From Gallaecimonas sp045291545 (GTDB lineage: Bacteria; Pseudomonadota; Gammaproteobacteria; Enterobacterales; Gallaecimonadaceae), in NCBI RefSeq assembly GCF_045291545.1, contig NZ_CP149514.1, positions 2,108,001 through 2,172,000 of the forward strand: 64,000 nt of DNA, in the 5' to 3' direction. The translations under genes were made by a program, and so were the position numbers. The notes beneath the pieces are model-generated. The model saw only the letters and a list, made by a program, of their open reading frames with translations, did no database searches and was not told where the DNA came from. The number at the start of each line of letters is the position of its first letter. Position 1 is the first letter of the stretch. Shown piece after piece: positions 25,664 through 34,970 of the stretch.

Positions 25664-25692
25664 TTAACTGGTTTTAATCGAGTGACTACACT
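25664..25692 (+). promoter_or_regulatory. Possible pepA promoter
   Basis: TTAACT (25664-25669), 17 bp, TACACT (25687-25692) in the 222-bp lptF/pepA gap. Each hexamer matches about four of six consensus bases. It would give a leader of about 105 bases. Nothing else structured stands out in the gap. Confidence 0.4.
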
Positions 25693-25804
25693 TTACGACA
25701 AGCCCGGGCGGAGAAGATTCAGGCGGCCACGGTGTATCACTTGCACACCCTGGTAGCATTATCCACGAATCCGTCGCTCTTGTCTTTAGACCGAAGGAGT
25801 CCAC

Positions 25805-27313
25805 ATGGAATTCAGCGTAAAAAGCGGCAGCCCTGAAAAACAACGCAGCGCCTGCATTGTGGTTGGTGTCTACGAACCCCGCCGCCTGACGCCAGTAGCC
25901 GAACAGCTTGACCGCATCAGCGATGGTTATCTGTCTAACCTGTTGCGCCGCGGCGACCTGGAAGGAAAAGCAGGTCAGACCTTATTGTTACACCATGTTC
26001 CCGGTGTGCTGTCTGAGCGCGTCTTGCTGGTAGGTTGTGGTAAGGAGCGGGAACTGGACGAGCGCCAGTATCGCCAGATCATTCAAAAAACCATTGCCAC
26101 CCTCAATGACACTGGCTCCATGGAAGCAGTTTGCTTTCTCACCGAGTTGCACGTTAAGGGCCGCGATACCTACTGGAAGGTGCGTCAGGCAGTGGAGGCA
26201 ACCGAAGCGGGCCTGTACAGCTTTACCCAGCTCAAATCCAAAAAAGAAGAGCCGCGCCGGCCGCTGCGCAAGCTGACATTCAATGTCCCGACCCGCCGCG
26301 AGCTGGCCCTTGGCGAAAAAGCCATTCGTCACGGCCTTGGCATTTCCAAAGGGATGACGGCCTGTCGCAACGTTGCCAATATGCCACCAAACATCTGTAA
26401 CCCGGCCTATTTGGCGTCTTCGGCCGAAGAACTGGCGCAGCGCTTTGACAAGCTGTCGGTAGAAGTCATCAACGAAGCAAAAATGGCTGAGATCGGCATG
26501 ACATCCTACCTGTCGGTTGGCCGTGGTAGCGAAAACGAATCCATGATGACCATCATGCGCTACAACGGCGCCGCTGACAGCAATGCCAACCCCATTGTAC
26601 TGGTCGGTAAAGGGCTTACCTTCGATGCCGGTGGTATCTCCCTCAAGCCCGGCGAAGGCATGGACGAAATGAAGTACGACATGGGCGGTGCCGCTGGAGT
26701 CTTGGGCACCATGACCGCCTTGGCAGAGCTGGACCTGCCGCTGAATGTCATCGGCGTACTGGCCGGTTGTGAAAACATGCCTGATGGCAATGCGTATCGC
26801 CCCGGTGACATTCTCACCACTCTGTCAGGACAAACCGTCGAAGTGCTCAACACCGACGCCGAAGGCCGCCTGGTGCTATGCGATGCACTGACCTACGTCG
26901 AGCGGTTTGATCCGGAGTGCGTCATTGACGTCGCCACTCTCACCGGTGCCTGCGTGATTGCGCTGGGTAAAGTTGCCTCTGGCCTGGTGTCCACGCACAA
27001 CCCGCTAGCCCACGAGCTGACCAACGCCGCCGAACAATCCGGTGACAAGGCCTGGCGCCTGCCTTTGTACGACGAATATCAGGAGCAGCTGGCCAGCCCC
27101 TTTGCCGATATGGCAAATATCGGTGGCCGCCCGGCCGGCACCATCACTGCGGCCGCTTTTCTCAGCCGTTTTACCAAGAAATACAACTGGGCTCACCTGG
27201 ATATCGCCGGTACTGCCTGGGTGTCAGGTAAAAATAAAGGCTCAACTGGCCGCCCGGTGCCACTGCTGACGCAGTTCCTGCTCAATCGCGCGGGTGAAAA
27301 AGCCGAAGACTGA
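25805..27313 (+). CDS. pepA: Leucyl aminopeptidase PepA
   Basis: M17 aminopeptidase (502 aa), a hexameric two-metal enzyme that trims N-terminal leucine and other residues; in E. coli it also binds DNA (carAB control, XerCD recombination). Active-site blocks are intact: VLVGKGLTFDAGGISLKP near 260-275, MKYDMGGAAGV, and the signature NTDAEGRL at about 349-356. AAGGAGT precedes the ATG. It leads a pepA-holC-valS run as in enterics. Confidence 0.97.
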   Translation: MEFSVKSGSPEKQRSACIVVGVYEPRRLTPVAEQLDRISDGYLSNLLRRGDLEGKAGQTLLLHHVPGVLSERVLLVGCGKERELDERQYRQIIQKTIATLNDTGSMEAVCFLTELHVKGRDTYWKVRQAVEATEAGLYSFTQLKSKKEEPRRPLRKLTFNVPTRRELALGEKAIRHGLGISKGMTACRNVANMPPNICNPAYLASSAEELAQRFDKLSVEVINEAKMAEIGMTSYLSVGRGSENESMMTIMRYNGAADSNANPIVLVGKGLTFDAGGISLKPGEGMDEMKYDMGGAAGVLGTMTALAELDLPLNVIGVLAGCENMPDGNAYRPGDILTTLSGQTVEVLNTDAEGRLVLCDALTYVERFDPECVIDVATLTGACVIALGKVASGLVSTHNPLAHELTNAAEQSGDKAWRLPLYDEYQEQLASPFADMANIGGRPAGTITAAAFLSRFTKKYNWAHLDIAGTAWVSGKNKGSTGRPVPLLTQFLLNRAGEKAED

Positions 27314-27378
27314 GCCCCATGCACACACCTCGACAAGGGCAGTGTAAACTGCCCTTTTTCCGTTCTTGAGGAAAACCG

Positions 27379-27822
27379 ATGGCACAGGTTACGTTCTGCT
27401 CGCTGGCTGACGATGAACTGGTGGCATTTGCCTGCCAGTTAGCGGCCTGGGCATACCAGCGCCGCCAGCCGGTGCTGATCACTTGCCAAGACAAAGCCCA
27501 GGCGGATGCCGTGGACGAAGCCCTGTGGATCCGCGAACCAGCCTCTTTTATTCCCCATAATCTGGCGGATGAAGGGCCACGTGGCGGTTCTCCTGTGACT
27601 ATCTACTGGCCCGATGCACCGGCACCGAGCGGCCGCGCGGTACTGATCAATCTGCATGAAGCCGTGCCCACGGTTGCGGTACAATGTGGGCACATTTTTG
27701 AGCCTGTTGCCGACAGCGAACACCTCAAAGCTGCTTCGCGGCAGCGGTTTCGCTACTACCGACAACAGGGCGCCACCCCCCAGCACCTGCCACTGGTAGA
27801 CTTTCTGGCGCAAAACCAATGA
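27379..27822 (+). CDS. holC: DNA polymerase III chi subunit
   Basis: HolC (147 aa) joins the clamp loader to single-strand binding protein. It begins AQVTFCSLADDELVAFACQLAAWAY, with the core RRQPVLITCQDKAQADAVDEALW, FIPHNLADE and the C-terminal RFRYYRQQG. Position between pepA and valS is the usual one. GAGG lies before the ATG; valS starts 12 bases after the stop. Confidence 0.93.
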   Translation: MAQVTFCSLADDELVAFACQLAAWAYQRRQPVLITCQDKAQADAVDEALWIREPASFIPHNLADEGPRGGSPVTIYWPDAPAPSGRAVLINLHEAVPTVAVQCGHIFEPVADSEHLKAASRQRFRYYRQQGATPQHLPLVDFLAQNQ

Positions 27823-27834
27823 GATACAGCTGAA

Positions 27835-30684
27835 ATGGACAAGACATATAACCCCTCTGCGATCGAAGAAGCCCTCTACCAGGCCTGGGAACAAAAAGGC
27901 TATTTCAAGCCCAGCGGTGACAGCAGCAACGGTAACTACTGCATCATGATCCCGCCGCCGAATGTGACCGGCAGCCTGCACATGGGTCATGCCTTCCAGC
28001 AAACCATCATGGATGCCATGACCCGCTACCAGCGCATGCAAGGGAAAAATACCCTCTGGCAGGTTGGTTCTGACCATGCCGGTATCGCCACGCAGATGGT
28101 GGTGGAGCGCAAGCTGGCCGCACAAGGCCAGCCAGACCGCCATGCTCTGGGGCGTGACCAGTTCATCGACAAAATCTGGCAGTGGAAAGAAGAATCCGGT
28201 GGCACCATCACCCGCCAGATGCGCCGCTTGGGTAATTCCGTCGATTGGGAACGGGAACGCTTCACCATGGACGAGGGGTTGTCCAACGCCGTACTGGAAG
28301 TGTTTGTGCGCCTGTATGAGGACGACCTCATCTACCGTGGTAAACGCCTGGTCAACTGGGATCCGAAGCTGCACACCGCCATTTCCGATCTGGAAGTTGA
28401 AAACAAAGAGCAAAAGGGCCACATGTGGCACCTGCGTTACCCACTGGCCGATGGCGTCAAAACTGCTGACGGTAAAGACTACCTGGTGGTAGCCACCACC
28501 CGCCCGGAAACCGTGCTGGGTGATACCGGCGTAGCGGTTAACCCGGCTGATCCGCGTTATCAGGATTTGATTGGCAAGTTCATTGAACTGCCGCTGGTAG
28601 GCCGGCGGATCCCCATTGTTGGTGACGAGCACGCCGACATGGAAAAGGGTACCGGTTGCGTCAAAATCACCCCGGCCCACGACTTTAATGACTACGAAGT
28701 GGGTAAGCGCCACGGTTTGCCAATGGTCAACATTCTGACCCTGGACGCCCATATTCGCAGTACCGCTGAATGCGTTAACAGTGACGGCACCGCTAACAAA
28801 ACCATGGATGCCAGCCTGCCTGCCGACCTGCAAGGGCTGGAGCGCTTTGCTGCCCGTAAAGCGGTGGTGGCGTACTTTGAGACCGAAGGACTGTTAGAAA
28901 AAGTGGATGACCACACCCTGTCTGTCCCCTACGGTGACCGTGGCGGTGTGGTGATCGAGCCGATGCTGACAGACCAGTGGTACGTGCGCGTGGCGCCACT
29001 GGCCAAACCGGCTATCGAGGCGGTGGAAGATGGTCGCATCCAGTTTGTTCCCAAGCAGTACGAGAATATGTACTTTGCCTGGATGCGTGACATTCAGGAC
29101 TGGTGCATCAGCCGCCAGCTGTGGTGGGGGCACCGCATTCCGGCCTGGTATGACGAGGCCGGCAAGGTTTATGTTGGCCGCAGTGAAGAGGAAGTCCGCG
29201 CCAAGCACCAGCTGGGCAGTGATGTTACGCTGCGCCAGGATGACGACGTGCTCGATACCTGGTTTAGCTCGGCGCTGTGGAGCTTCTCCACACTGGGTTG
29301 GCCGGAGCACACCGAAGCCCTGCGCACCTTCCACCCCACTAACGTACTGGTAACCGGCTTTGACATCATTTTCTTCTGGGTAGCCCGGATGATCATGATG
29401 ACCATGCACTTCGTTAAAAACGATGACGGCACGCCGCAAGTCCCATTCAAGACGGTTTATGTCACCGGTCTTATCCGCGATGATGAAGGCCAGAAAATGT
29501 CCAAGTCCAAGGGCAACGTCATCGACCCACTGGATATGATTGACGGCATCAGCCTGCCTGAGCTGCTCGCCAAGCGCACCGGCAACATGATGCAGCCGCA
29601 GCTGGCAGAAAAAATCAAAAAACGCACCGAGCAACAGTTCCCGGACGGTATTGTTGCCCACGGCACTGACGCGTTGCGTTTCACTCTTACTGCTCTTGCT
29701 TCTACCGGCCGCGATATCAACTGGGACATGCGCCGCCTTGAGGGTTACCGCAACTTCTGCAACAAAATCTGGAATGCCAGCCGCTTTGTATTGATGAACA
29801 CCGAAGAGCAAGACTGTGGTTTTGCTGGCGGCGAGATGACGCTGAGCCTGGCTGACCGCTGGATCCTTGGCCAGTTCCAAAGCACTGTCAAAGCGGTGCG
29901 TCAGGCTATGGACAGCTACCGCTTCGACATGGCCGCCAACCATCTCTATGAGTTTACCTGGAACCAGTTCTGTGACTGGTATCTGGAACTGACCAAGCCA
30001 GTACTGCACAAAGGCACTGATGCCCAGCAACGGGGCACTCGTCACACCCTGGTGACCGTTCTGGAAGCGCTGCTGCGCCTGATGCACCCGGTCATGCCAT
30101 TTATTACCGAAACCATCTGGCAACGGGTGAAAGTGCTGGCCGGCATTGATGCCGACACCATCATGCTGCAGCCTTACCCGGCGTATCAGCCAGAGCAAGT
30201 TGATGCCACCGCAATGGCCGACCTGGAGTGGGTGAAGCAGTTTATTGTGGCCATTCGTAATATCCGCGCTGAAATGGATATTGCGCCAAGTAAGCCGCTG
30301 GAAGTATTGCTGGTGAACAGCAGTGACAGTGACCAACGCCGCCTGGCCGATAACGAAAACTTCCTGCTCAATATGGCCAAGCTGACCTCTATTACTTTGG
30401 CAGAGGGTGAATTACCCCCCACCGTCACTCAGCTGGTCGGTAGCATGGAAGTGCGTATTCCGATGGCCGGGCTGATAGACAAAGATGCCGAACTGGCCCG
30501 CCTTGGCAAACAGCTGGAAAAAACCGAGCAGGAACTGCAGCGTGTGAGCAGCAAGCTGGCTAACGAAGGCTTTGTTGCCAAGGCCCCGGAAGCGGTGATC
30601 GCCAAAGAACGCGCCAAGCAGGCTGAACTGGAAGCAACACTGGAAAAACTCAACGCTCAGCGCCGCAGTATCGAAGCGCTCTGA
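27835..30684 (+). CDS. valS: Valyl-tRNA synthetase
   Basis: Class I synthetase (949 aa) charging tRNA-Val. The HIGH-type motif appears as HMGH at 49-52 after PPPNVTGSL, and KMSKS at 554-558. The CP1 editing domain includes TTRPETVLGDTGVAVNP and the C-terminus is a coiled coil from about residue 880 (DKDAELARLGKQLEKTEQEL). Length is normal. Followed by a strong terminator. Confidence 0.98.
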   Translation: MDKTYNPSAIEEALYQAWEQKGYFKPSGDSSNGNYCIMIPPPNVTGSLHMGHAFQQTIMDAMTRYQRMQGKNTLWQVGSDHAGIATQMVVERKLAAQGQPDRHALGRDQFIDKIWQWKEESGGTITRQMRRLGNSVDWERERFTMDEGLSNAVLEVFVRLYEDDLIYRGKRLVNWDPKLHTAISDLEVENKEQKGHMWHLRYPLADGVKTADGKDYLVVATTRPETVLGDTGVAVNPADPRYQDLIGKFIELPLVGRRIPIVGDEHADMEKGTGCVKITPAHDFNDYEVGKRHGLPMVNILTLDAHIRSTAECVNSDGTANKTMDASLPADLQGLERFAARKAVVAYFETEGLLEKVDDHTLSVPYGDRGGVVIEPMLTDQWYVRVAPLAKPAIEAVEDGRIQFVPKQYENMYFAWMRDIQDWCISRQLWWGHRIPAWYDEAGKVYVGRSEEEVRAKHQLGSDVTLRQDDDVLDTWFSSALWSFSTLGWPEHTEALRTFHPTNVLVTGFDIIFFWVARMIMMTMHFVKNDDGTPQVPFKTVYVTGLIRDDEGQKMSKSKGNVIDPLDMIDGISLPELLAKRTGNMMQPQLAEKIKKRTEQQFPDGIVAHGTDALRFTLTALASTGRDINWDMRRLEGYRNFCNKIWNASRFVLMNTEEQDCGFAGGEMTLSLADRWILGQFQSTVKAVRQAMDSYRFDMAANHLYEFTWNQFCDWYLELTKPVLHKGTDAQQRGTRHTLVTVLEALLRLMHPVMPFITETIWQRVKVLAGIDADTIMLQPYPAYQPEQVDATAMADLEWVKQFIVAIRNIRAEMDIAPSKPLEVLLVNSSDSDQRRLADNENFLLNMAKLTSITLAEGELPPTVTQLVGSMEVRIPMAGLIDKDAELARLGKQLEKTEQELQRVSSKLANEGFVAKAPEAVIAKERAKQAELEATLEKLNAQRRSIEAL

Positions 30685-30693
30685 GCATTGTCT

Positions 30694-30721
30694 GGCCAGT
30701 GTCGGTGACACTGGCCTTTTT
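30694..30721 (+). terminator. valS terminator
   Basis: GGCCAGTGTC-GGT-GACACTGGCC is a perfect 10-bp stem followed by T5. The GTG at 30699 that would open the longest frame of the next gene lies inside it and cannot be its start. Confidence 0.93.
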
Positions 30722-30782
30722 CATTGTCGCCGAAAATGGCTACAGTAGTGTCATAACAATTACTTACGAGGATCGCATCGAC

Positions 30783-32729
30783 TTGGCCAGCGCCGATACT
30801 TTGCTTGCTAACCTGCCATGCCCCCTGCTGTGGCTGACCGCTGATGGCCAGCTACAAGGGCATAATCCGGCTTTTGCAGAGCTGGTCGGCGGTGATGTAG
30901 ATGCTTTTATAACCAGTGCCACCGGCCGCCAATGGCTGGCGCGCTGCCAGCCGGTGCCCGCCAGCTGGCAAGCCGGCCTCAGCGGTGTGGGGCTGGTGCG
31001 GGTCCGGGCCTCAGCCATGGCCGACAACAAAGGGACTTTGGTCTATGTTCAGCCAGTGGTCGACCACCACGGCTCCGTGCTGGATTTGCTGTCTCAGCCT
31101 ATTTTTGTCCAGGCTACCGATGGCACCCTGCTGGCTGCCAACCAGGCCTTTGCCGATTTCCTGTCCAGCAAGCGGCTGGCCATGCAGGGCGAACCGCTGG
31201 ACAGCTTTTTAACCGAACCCTGGCAGCAACCGCTGGATAAAGGCCGGGCCGCCTTACTAGCCGGTGACAGTCCGGAGCAGCCCCATATCACCAGCCCGGA
31301 TGGTCGAATTTGGAGCGTGCACAAACGGCTGCTCAAAGATGATGACACGGCGATTGCCATCATCAATGAGGTGTGGGATATCACCCATCAGCTGCAACTG
31401 GAAGCCGAACTCAGCGGCACCCCCACCCAGGACAAACTCACCGGCCTGCTGGCACGTGATGAGTTTCTCCATCAGATGGGTGAACAGGTCAACGTCGCCC
31501 GGCGCCTGGGCACAAAGATGGGCCTGGTGATGCTGGATCTGAAAAATTTTCAGCAGATCAACGATGACTATGGCCACCAGGTAGGTGACAGCCTGCTCAG
31601 CGCCGTCGCCAAGCGGGTACACCAGACACTGCGTGACACCGACATTCTCGCTCGCCTTGATGGCAACCGTTTTGCGGTGCTGGCCGCGCACCTGAAATCG
31701 TCCGAAGACATGGCGCAGGTTCATCACAAATTGTCACTGGCCTTTGATGAGCCTTTTGAGCTGGAAGGTAAACCCTTTGCTCTGGGTTTTCGCGCCGGGG
31801 TGGCCATTTACCCGGACGATGCCAACGACAGTGACACCCTGTTCAATAATGCCGAACTGACCCTGCACCAGCTGAAAAAAGACGGTGGTGAAGTGCGCTT
31901 TTATGATGAGCGTATCGATGCCATGGTGCGGCTGACCAGAGAGCTGGGTAAAGATCTCCAAGGAGCCGTTGAACAAGGTCAGTTTTTTCTGCGTTATCAA
32001 CCGATCATCAGCGCCTACGGCAACCGCCTGCAGGGTGTGGAAGCCCTGGTACGTTGGCAACACCCGACCCACGGCATCCTGGTCCCGCAGGAATTTGTCT
32101 ACATTGCTGAAAATGTCGGCATGATTGACACGCTGGGCGATCACATCATGGATCTGCTAGCCAAGCAGCTGCATCAATGGTTGGATTACGGCATCTATAA
32201 CCTCTGCATGACCATTAACATTTCTCCGCAGCAACTGCGTAACCACCACCTGTTTGAACGCACCAAGGCACTGGTGGAGGAGCTCGGTGGCCCGGATCAA
32301 TTCATCATTGAGTTGGAATTAAACGAGGCAGCCATTCACAACAATGGCCAGCGTTATGCCCAGCAGCTCCACGATCTGAAAAAGCTCGGGGTGCGGCTCT
32401 CCATTGACGAGTTTGGCTCCATCAACGGCGCGCTGAATAACCTGACCAAGCTGCCTATCGACACCATCAAGATTGACCGCCATTACGTGGCCAAGCTGGG
32501 TCGTGATCCGGATGCCGACACGCTGGTTAGGGCCATTATCCGCCTCGGCAAAGACTTGGGTATTCGCACCAGTGCCGTGGGGGTGGAAGAGCTCGATCAG
32601 CTCAACTTTCTGCGCAGTGAACATTGCGATCAGGTACAGGGCTTTGCGGTGTCAGAGCCCTTGTCCGGGGAAGATTTTATCTCCTGGTTCCACAACTTTA
32701 ATCTGGTTCGCGGCGGCATTCAGCCGTAA
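30783..32729 (+). CDS. PAS-GGDEF-EAL protein with both catalytic sites degraded
   Basis: A soluble 648-aa protein: two PAS-like domains (about 6-75 and 97-205), then GGDEF (about 210-375) and EAL (about 385-640). The GGDEF signature reads DGNRF at 293-297, and a metal-binding Asp of the D-x-D pair is Lys (LDLKNFQQIND), so diguanylate cyclase activity is unlikely. In the EAL domain the EAL triad (420-422), NISP, LELNE, KID and QGF are kept, but the DDFG motif is DEFG (542-545) and AEGVE is AVGVE (598-602), losing a metal/catalytic-loop Glu. It may therefore be a c-di-GMP sensor or protein-interaction module rather than an enzyme. TTG start chosen from GAGGATC spacing, since earlier starts lie in the valS terminator. 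Confidence 0.85.
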   Translation: MASADTLLANLPCPLLWLTADGQLQGHNPAFAELVGGDVDAFITSATGRQWLARCQPVPASWQAGLSGVGLVRVRASAMADNKGTLVYVQPVVDHHGSVLDLLSQPIFVQATDGTLLAANQAFADFLSSKRLAMQGEPLDSFLTEPWQQPLDKGRAALLAGDSPEQPHITSPDGRIWSVHKRLLKDDDTAIAIINEVWDITHQLQLEAELSGTPTQDKLTGLLARDEFLHQMGEQVNVARRLGTKMGLVMLDLKNFQQINDDYGHQVGDSLLSAVAKRVHQTLRDTDILARLDGNRFAVLAAHLKSSEDMAQVHHKLSLAFDEPFELEGKPFALGFRAGVAIYPDDANDSDTLFNNAELTLHQLKKDGGEVRFYDERIDAMVRLTRELGKDLQGAVEQGQFFLRYQPIISAYGNRLQGVEALVRWQHPTHGILVPQEFVYIAENVGMIDTLGDHIMDLLAKQLHQWLDYGIYNLCMTINISPQQLRNHHLFERTKALVEELGGPDQFIIELELNEAAIHNNGQRYAQQLHDLKKLGVRLSIDEFGSINGALNNLTKLPIDTIKIDRHYVAKLGRDPDADTLVRAIIRLGKDLGIRTSAVGVEELDQLNFLRSEHCDQVQGFAVSEPLSGEDFISWFHNFNLVRGGIQP

Positions 32730-32753
32730 GTAAAAGTCGCGCTCTGATATCAT

Positions 32754-32780
32754 AAAAAAAGCCCGCCGAAGCGGGCTTTT
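32754..32780. terminator. Bidirectional terminator
   Basis: AAAAGCCCGC-CGAA-GCGGGCTTTT with flanking A and T runs, between the GGDEF/EAL gene and the convergent DUF4785 gene. Confidence 0.92.
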
Positions 32781-32783
32781 AGT

Positions 32784-33857
32784 TTATTTGACGTCCGGGT
32801 AGAGCTTGAGCATCCGGGTCTGGTCGGTTATCACCAGATCGTCCAGCTGGTAGTGGCTCAAGTCCTGGCCAGAGACCTTAAACGGCAGGCTAAACACCGC
32901 ATCGGCATCCACTTGCTGTGCCACTTCCGTGGTTGCCAGGGCCACTTTTTGCTTGCCCTGAACCGACACCAGCGTTGCTTTGATGGCAAAACGCCCTGGC
33001 TGTTGAGCCAACAGCGGTACCTTCGCGACAACCGAGCCATCACTGGCGGTTTCCAGGTGGCTACTGCCCAGCGTCGCCGTCTGTTCAGTCTGCATGAATG
33101 GCAACGTCGCCGAGCGCGCGACCGTTTGGCCATTAACAGTAGACTCACTGAATACGTTCAGCTGGTAGTAACCGTGCCGGGCACCGACGGCCTGCAGAGG
33201 CGTATCAAAGGTGACATTCTGGCCATCATAGTGCACTGGCACCTTGTCACCATCAGGGCTAACCAAAGTCAGTTTTACTCCCTTGGCCGGTAATGCCTGC
33301 CCTTGCATGGCCAGCGCCAGAGCCAGTTTTTGCTGCCCCGGGTGCACACGAAAATCCGCCTTGGCATCAAGCACCAGCGGCGAGCCTTTTTCCTTCACAT
33401 GTACCAGGTACTCGTCGTCATCACGCAGCGGCTGGCTGGTTTTGAGGATATGCGCTTCCAGCGGTGCTTTCATGGCCACCGAGCCGTCTTCAAAACCGGC
33501 CTGACGCATCTGTTGCTGTGAGGCGATACGCTGTACGGCCAGCGCTTTGCCCTTGGCACTGCCATGCAGTGACAGCAGGTTCAAGTCCAGGCCGCGGGCC
33601 TTTTCGACCTGACCGGCTTGAAAGTGCGCTTTCGGGGCTACCCGCACCAGGTTATCAGCCTGGGTAATATGCAGCGCCACACCGGCTTTTAACTCTTTAC
33701 CGGTAACCCGTTGCCAGTACTCGTTACTTTGCTTGCTGATGGTCAGCATCGGCTTGGCTTGGATTTGCGGCGCCGGATATTGATACACCACCGGCTTAGC
33801 AATAGCCGCAGGGCTGAGCAGTAGCGAAATGGCGATCATAGACATCACTGTTTTCAT
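32784..33857 (-). CDS. Exported DUF4785-like protein
   Basis: A 357-aa secreted or periplasmic protein with signal peptide MKTVMSMIAISLLLSPAAIA. The mature part starts with a Pro-rich stretch, then SKQSNEYWQRVTGKELKAGV, and continues as what looks like three beta-sandwich domains (VLDAKADFRVHPGQQKLALALAM, GVKLTLVSPDGDKVPV, DGSVVAKVPLLAQQPGRFAIKATL). I associate the N-terminal pattern with DUF4785; the Ig-like repeats suggest binding or scaffolding. AGGAG precedes the ATG. It starts eight bases after the lipase-like gene and is probably cotranscribed, so it may chaperone, tether or assist that enzyme (inference). Confidence 0.65.
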   Translation of the reverse strand: MKTVMSMIAISLLLSPAAIAKPVVYQYPAPQIQAKPMLTISKQSNEYWQRVTGKELKAGVALHITQADNLVRVAPKAHFQAGQVEKARGLDLNLLSLHGSAKGKALAVQRIASQQQMRQAGFEDGSVAMKAPLEAHILKTSQPLRDDDEYLVHVKEKGSPLVLDAKADFRVHPGQQKLALALAMQGQALPAKGVKLTLVSPDGDKVPVHYDGQNVTFDTPLQAVGARHGYYQLNVFSESTVNGQTVARSATLPFMQTEQTATLGSSHLETASDGSVVAKVPLLAQQPGRFAIKATLVSVQGKQKVALATTEVAQQVDADAVFSLPFKVSGQDLSHYQLDDLVITDQTRMLKLYPDVK

Positions 33858-33865
33858 GGTCGCTC

Positions 33866-34720
33866 CTAGATACGGTTTTTGATAAAGGTGGGCAGGCCAA
33901 AGCAGTTACGGCGGCTTTGCTGATGAGATAACGGCTCTTTGCCATTGGTTTTAGTGATGTCTTTGAACCAGACAACACCCGCCAGCGACTGTGATGAGCA
34001 GTTAAGGAAGCCGTCAGAACAGCTATCGAGCCAGTTCTGGGTGACTTCCAGAGCGACCTGATTCTGATAACCACCACAATAGCTGTCGCTGTCCCAGACC
34101 GCCGAGTCGACATCACTGCCCACTACCGTTTCAAAATAGCTGGGTAAGGCCGGGCGTCCGGGCGTACCGTACAGCCACTCCGCGTTGTAGGAGGCCATCC
34201 AGGACACTTGCTGCATTTTCACCGCGTCACTGGCGTAGCCCAGCAACCAGCCCAGGGTCGTTTCAAACACGTTGCCGGCCACCACCGCATCAGCCAACGG
34301 CGTACCGCCACTGGACGGCGCCAGGGCAATCACGTGGTTGGTTTTGTTGATGATGTTAGGGTAACGGCTGTCCCAGGTGGGGTTGGAGAGGATCCAACGC
34401 ACCACGTTACCGCCATTAGAGTGCGTGATCAGCGTCAGTGAGGTGATTTGCTTGGCATTGATAAAGTCCGTCAATTGCCCGGCCAGGCAGCCGGCGGCTG
34501 CACTGTCCCACATGTACTGATCAAAATCGCAGTTAATCACCACATAGTTATTGGGGTTGGGTAACCCCTGACGAACCGTGTCAACAAAGGCACTGGTCCA
34601 GTAGTCGTGATATGCGTCCGTTTGTTTGCCCGTACCATGTACGAAAGCAATCCCTTCTTGCGCATTAGCGCTTTGCAATGAAGCTACAACAAGCGCCATC
34701 AATAGCATGATTTTCTTCAT
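33866..34720 (-). CDS. Secreted alpha/beta-hydrolase (lipase-like)
   Basis: A 284-aa exported protein with signal peptide MKKIMLLMALVVASLQSANA. An oxyanion-type FVHGTGKQTD follows the cleavage site, and the nucleophile elbow is THSNGGNVVRW (Ser within T-H-S-N-G, a variant of GxSxG). Candidate acid and base lie further on, including HVIALAPSSGGTPLAD and a His in the LSHQQS tail. At least seven cysteines in the mature part suggest disulfide bonds. Esterase or lipase activity is likely; the substrate is not evident. The ATG at 34720 starts the signal peptide; the longer ORF has no leader. First gene of a pair with the DUF4785-like protein. Confidence 0.8.
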   Translation of the reverse strand: MKKIMLLMALVVASLQSANAQEGIAFVHGTGKQTDAYHDYWTSAFVDTVRQGLPNPNNYVVINCDFDQYMWDSAAAGCLAGQLTDFINAKQITSLTLITHSNGGNVVRWILSNPTWDSRYPNIINKTNHVIALAPSSGGTPLADAVVAGNVFETTLGWLLGYASDAVKMQQVSWMASYNAEWLYGTPGRPALPSYFETVVGSDVDSAVWDSDSYCGGYQNQVALEVTQNWLDSCSDGFLNCSSQSLAGVVWFKDITKTNGKEPLSHQQSRRNCFGLPTFIKNRI

Positions 34721-34942
34721 TTTTTGCCTATCGATGTGATTGGTTTGGGTTAGTAGTGTGATGGGTGCTGCTGCGTACAACATAAAACAGTTGTCACACC
34801 CGAGAGTGAAACTAGTAACAAACCATACACAACACAACGACAACCGGCAGTTCTGGCCAAGGGACTTGCCAGAATGTTCACTGGATCACGGTTTGATGGG
34901 ATAAGTGACAGAAATTTGTCAGGAAAATGAAAGAAAAAGCAG
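34721..34942. other. Gap between the lipase and rraB genes
   Basis: About 220 bases, noticeably more AT-rich than the flanks, with a run rich in ACAA repeats near 34820-34850. It must hold the promoter of the lipase operon on the minus strand, but I cannot pick hexamers with confidence. No ORF of note. Confidence 0.5.
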
Positions 34943-34966
34943 AAAAAAGCCGGCTTCTTGCCGGCT
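34943..34966 (-). terminator. rraB terminator
   Basis: On the minus strand AGCCGGC-AAGAA-GCCGGCT followed by T5, just past the rraB stop. Confidence 0.85.
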
Positions 34967-34970
34967 CTTG

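Noticed and set aside
27439..30336. Long minus-strand frames (464 and 480 codons) opposite holC/valS
   Set aside because: They are shadows of valS codon usage; no ribosome sites, no recognisable domains, and valS is unambiguous on the plus strand.
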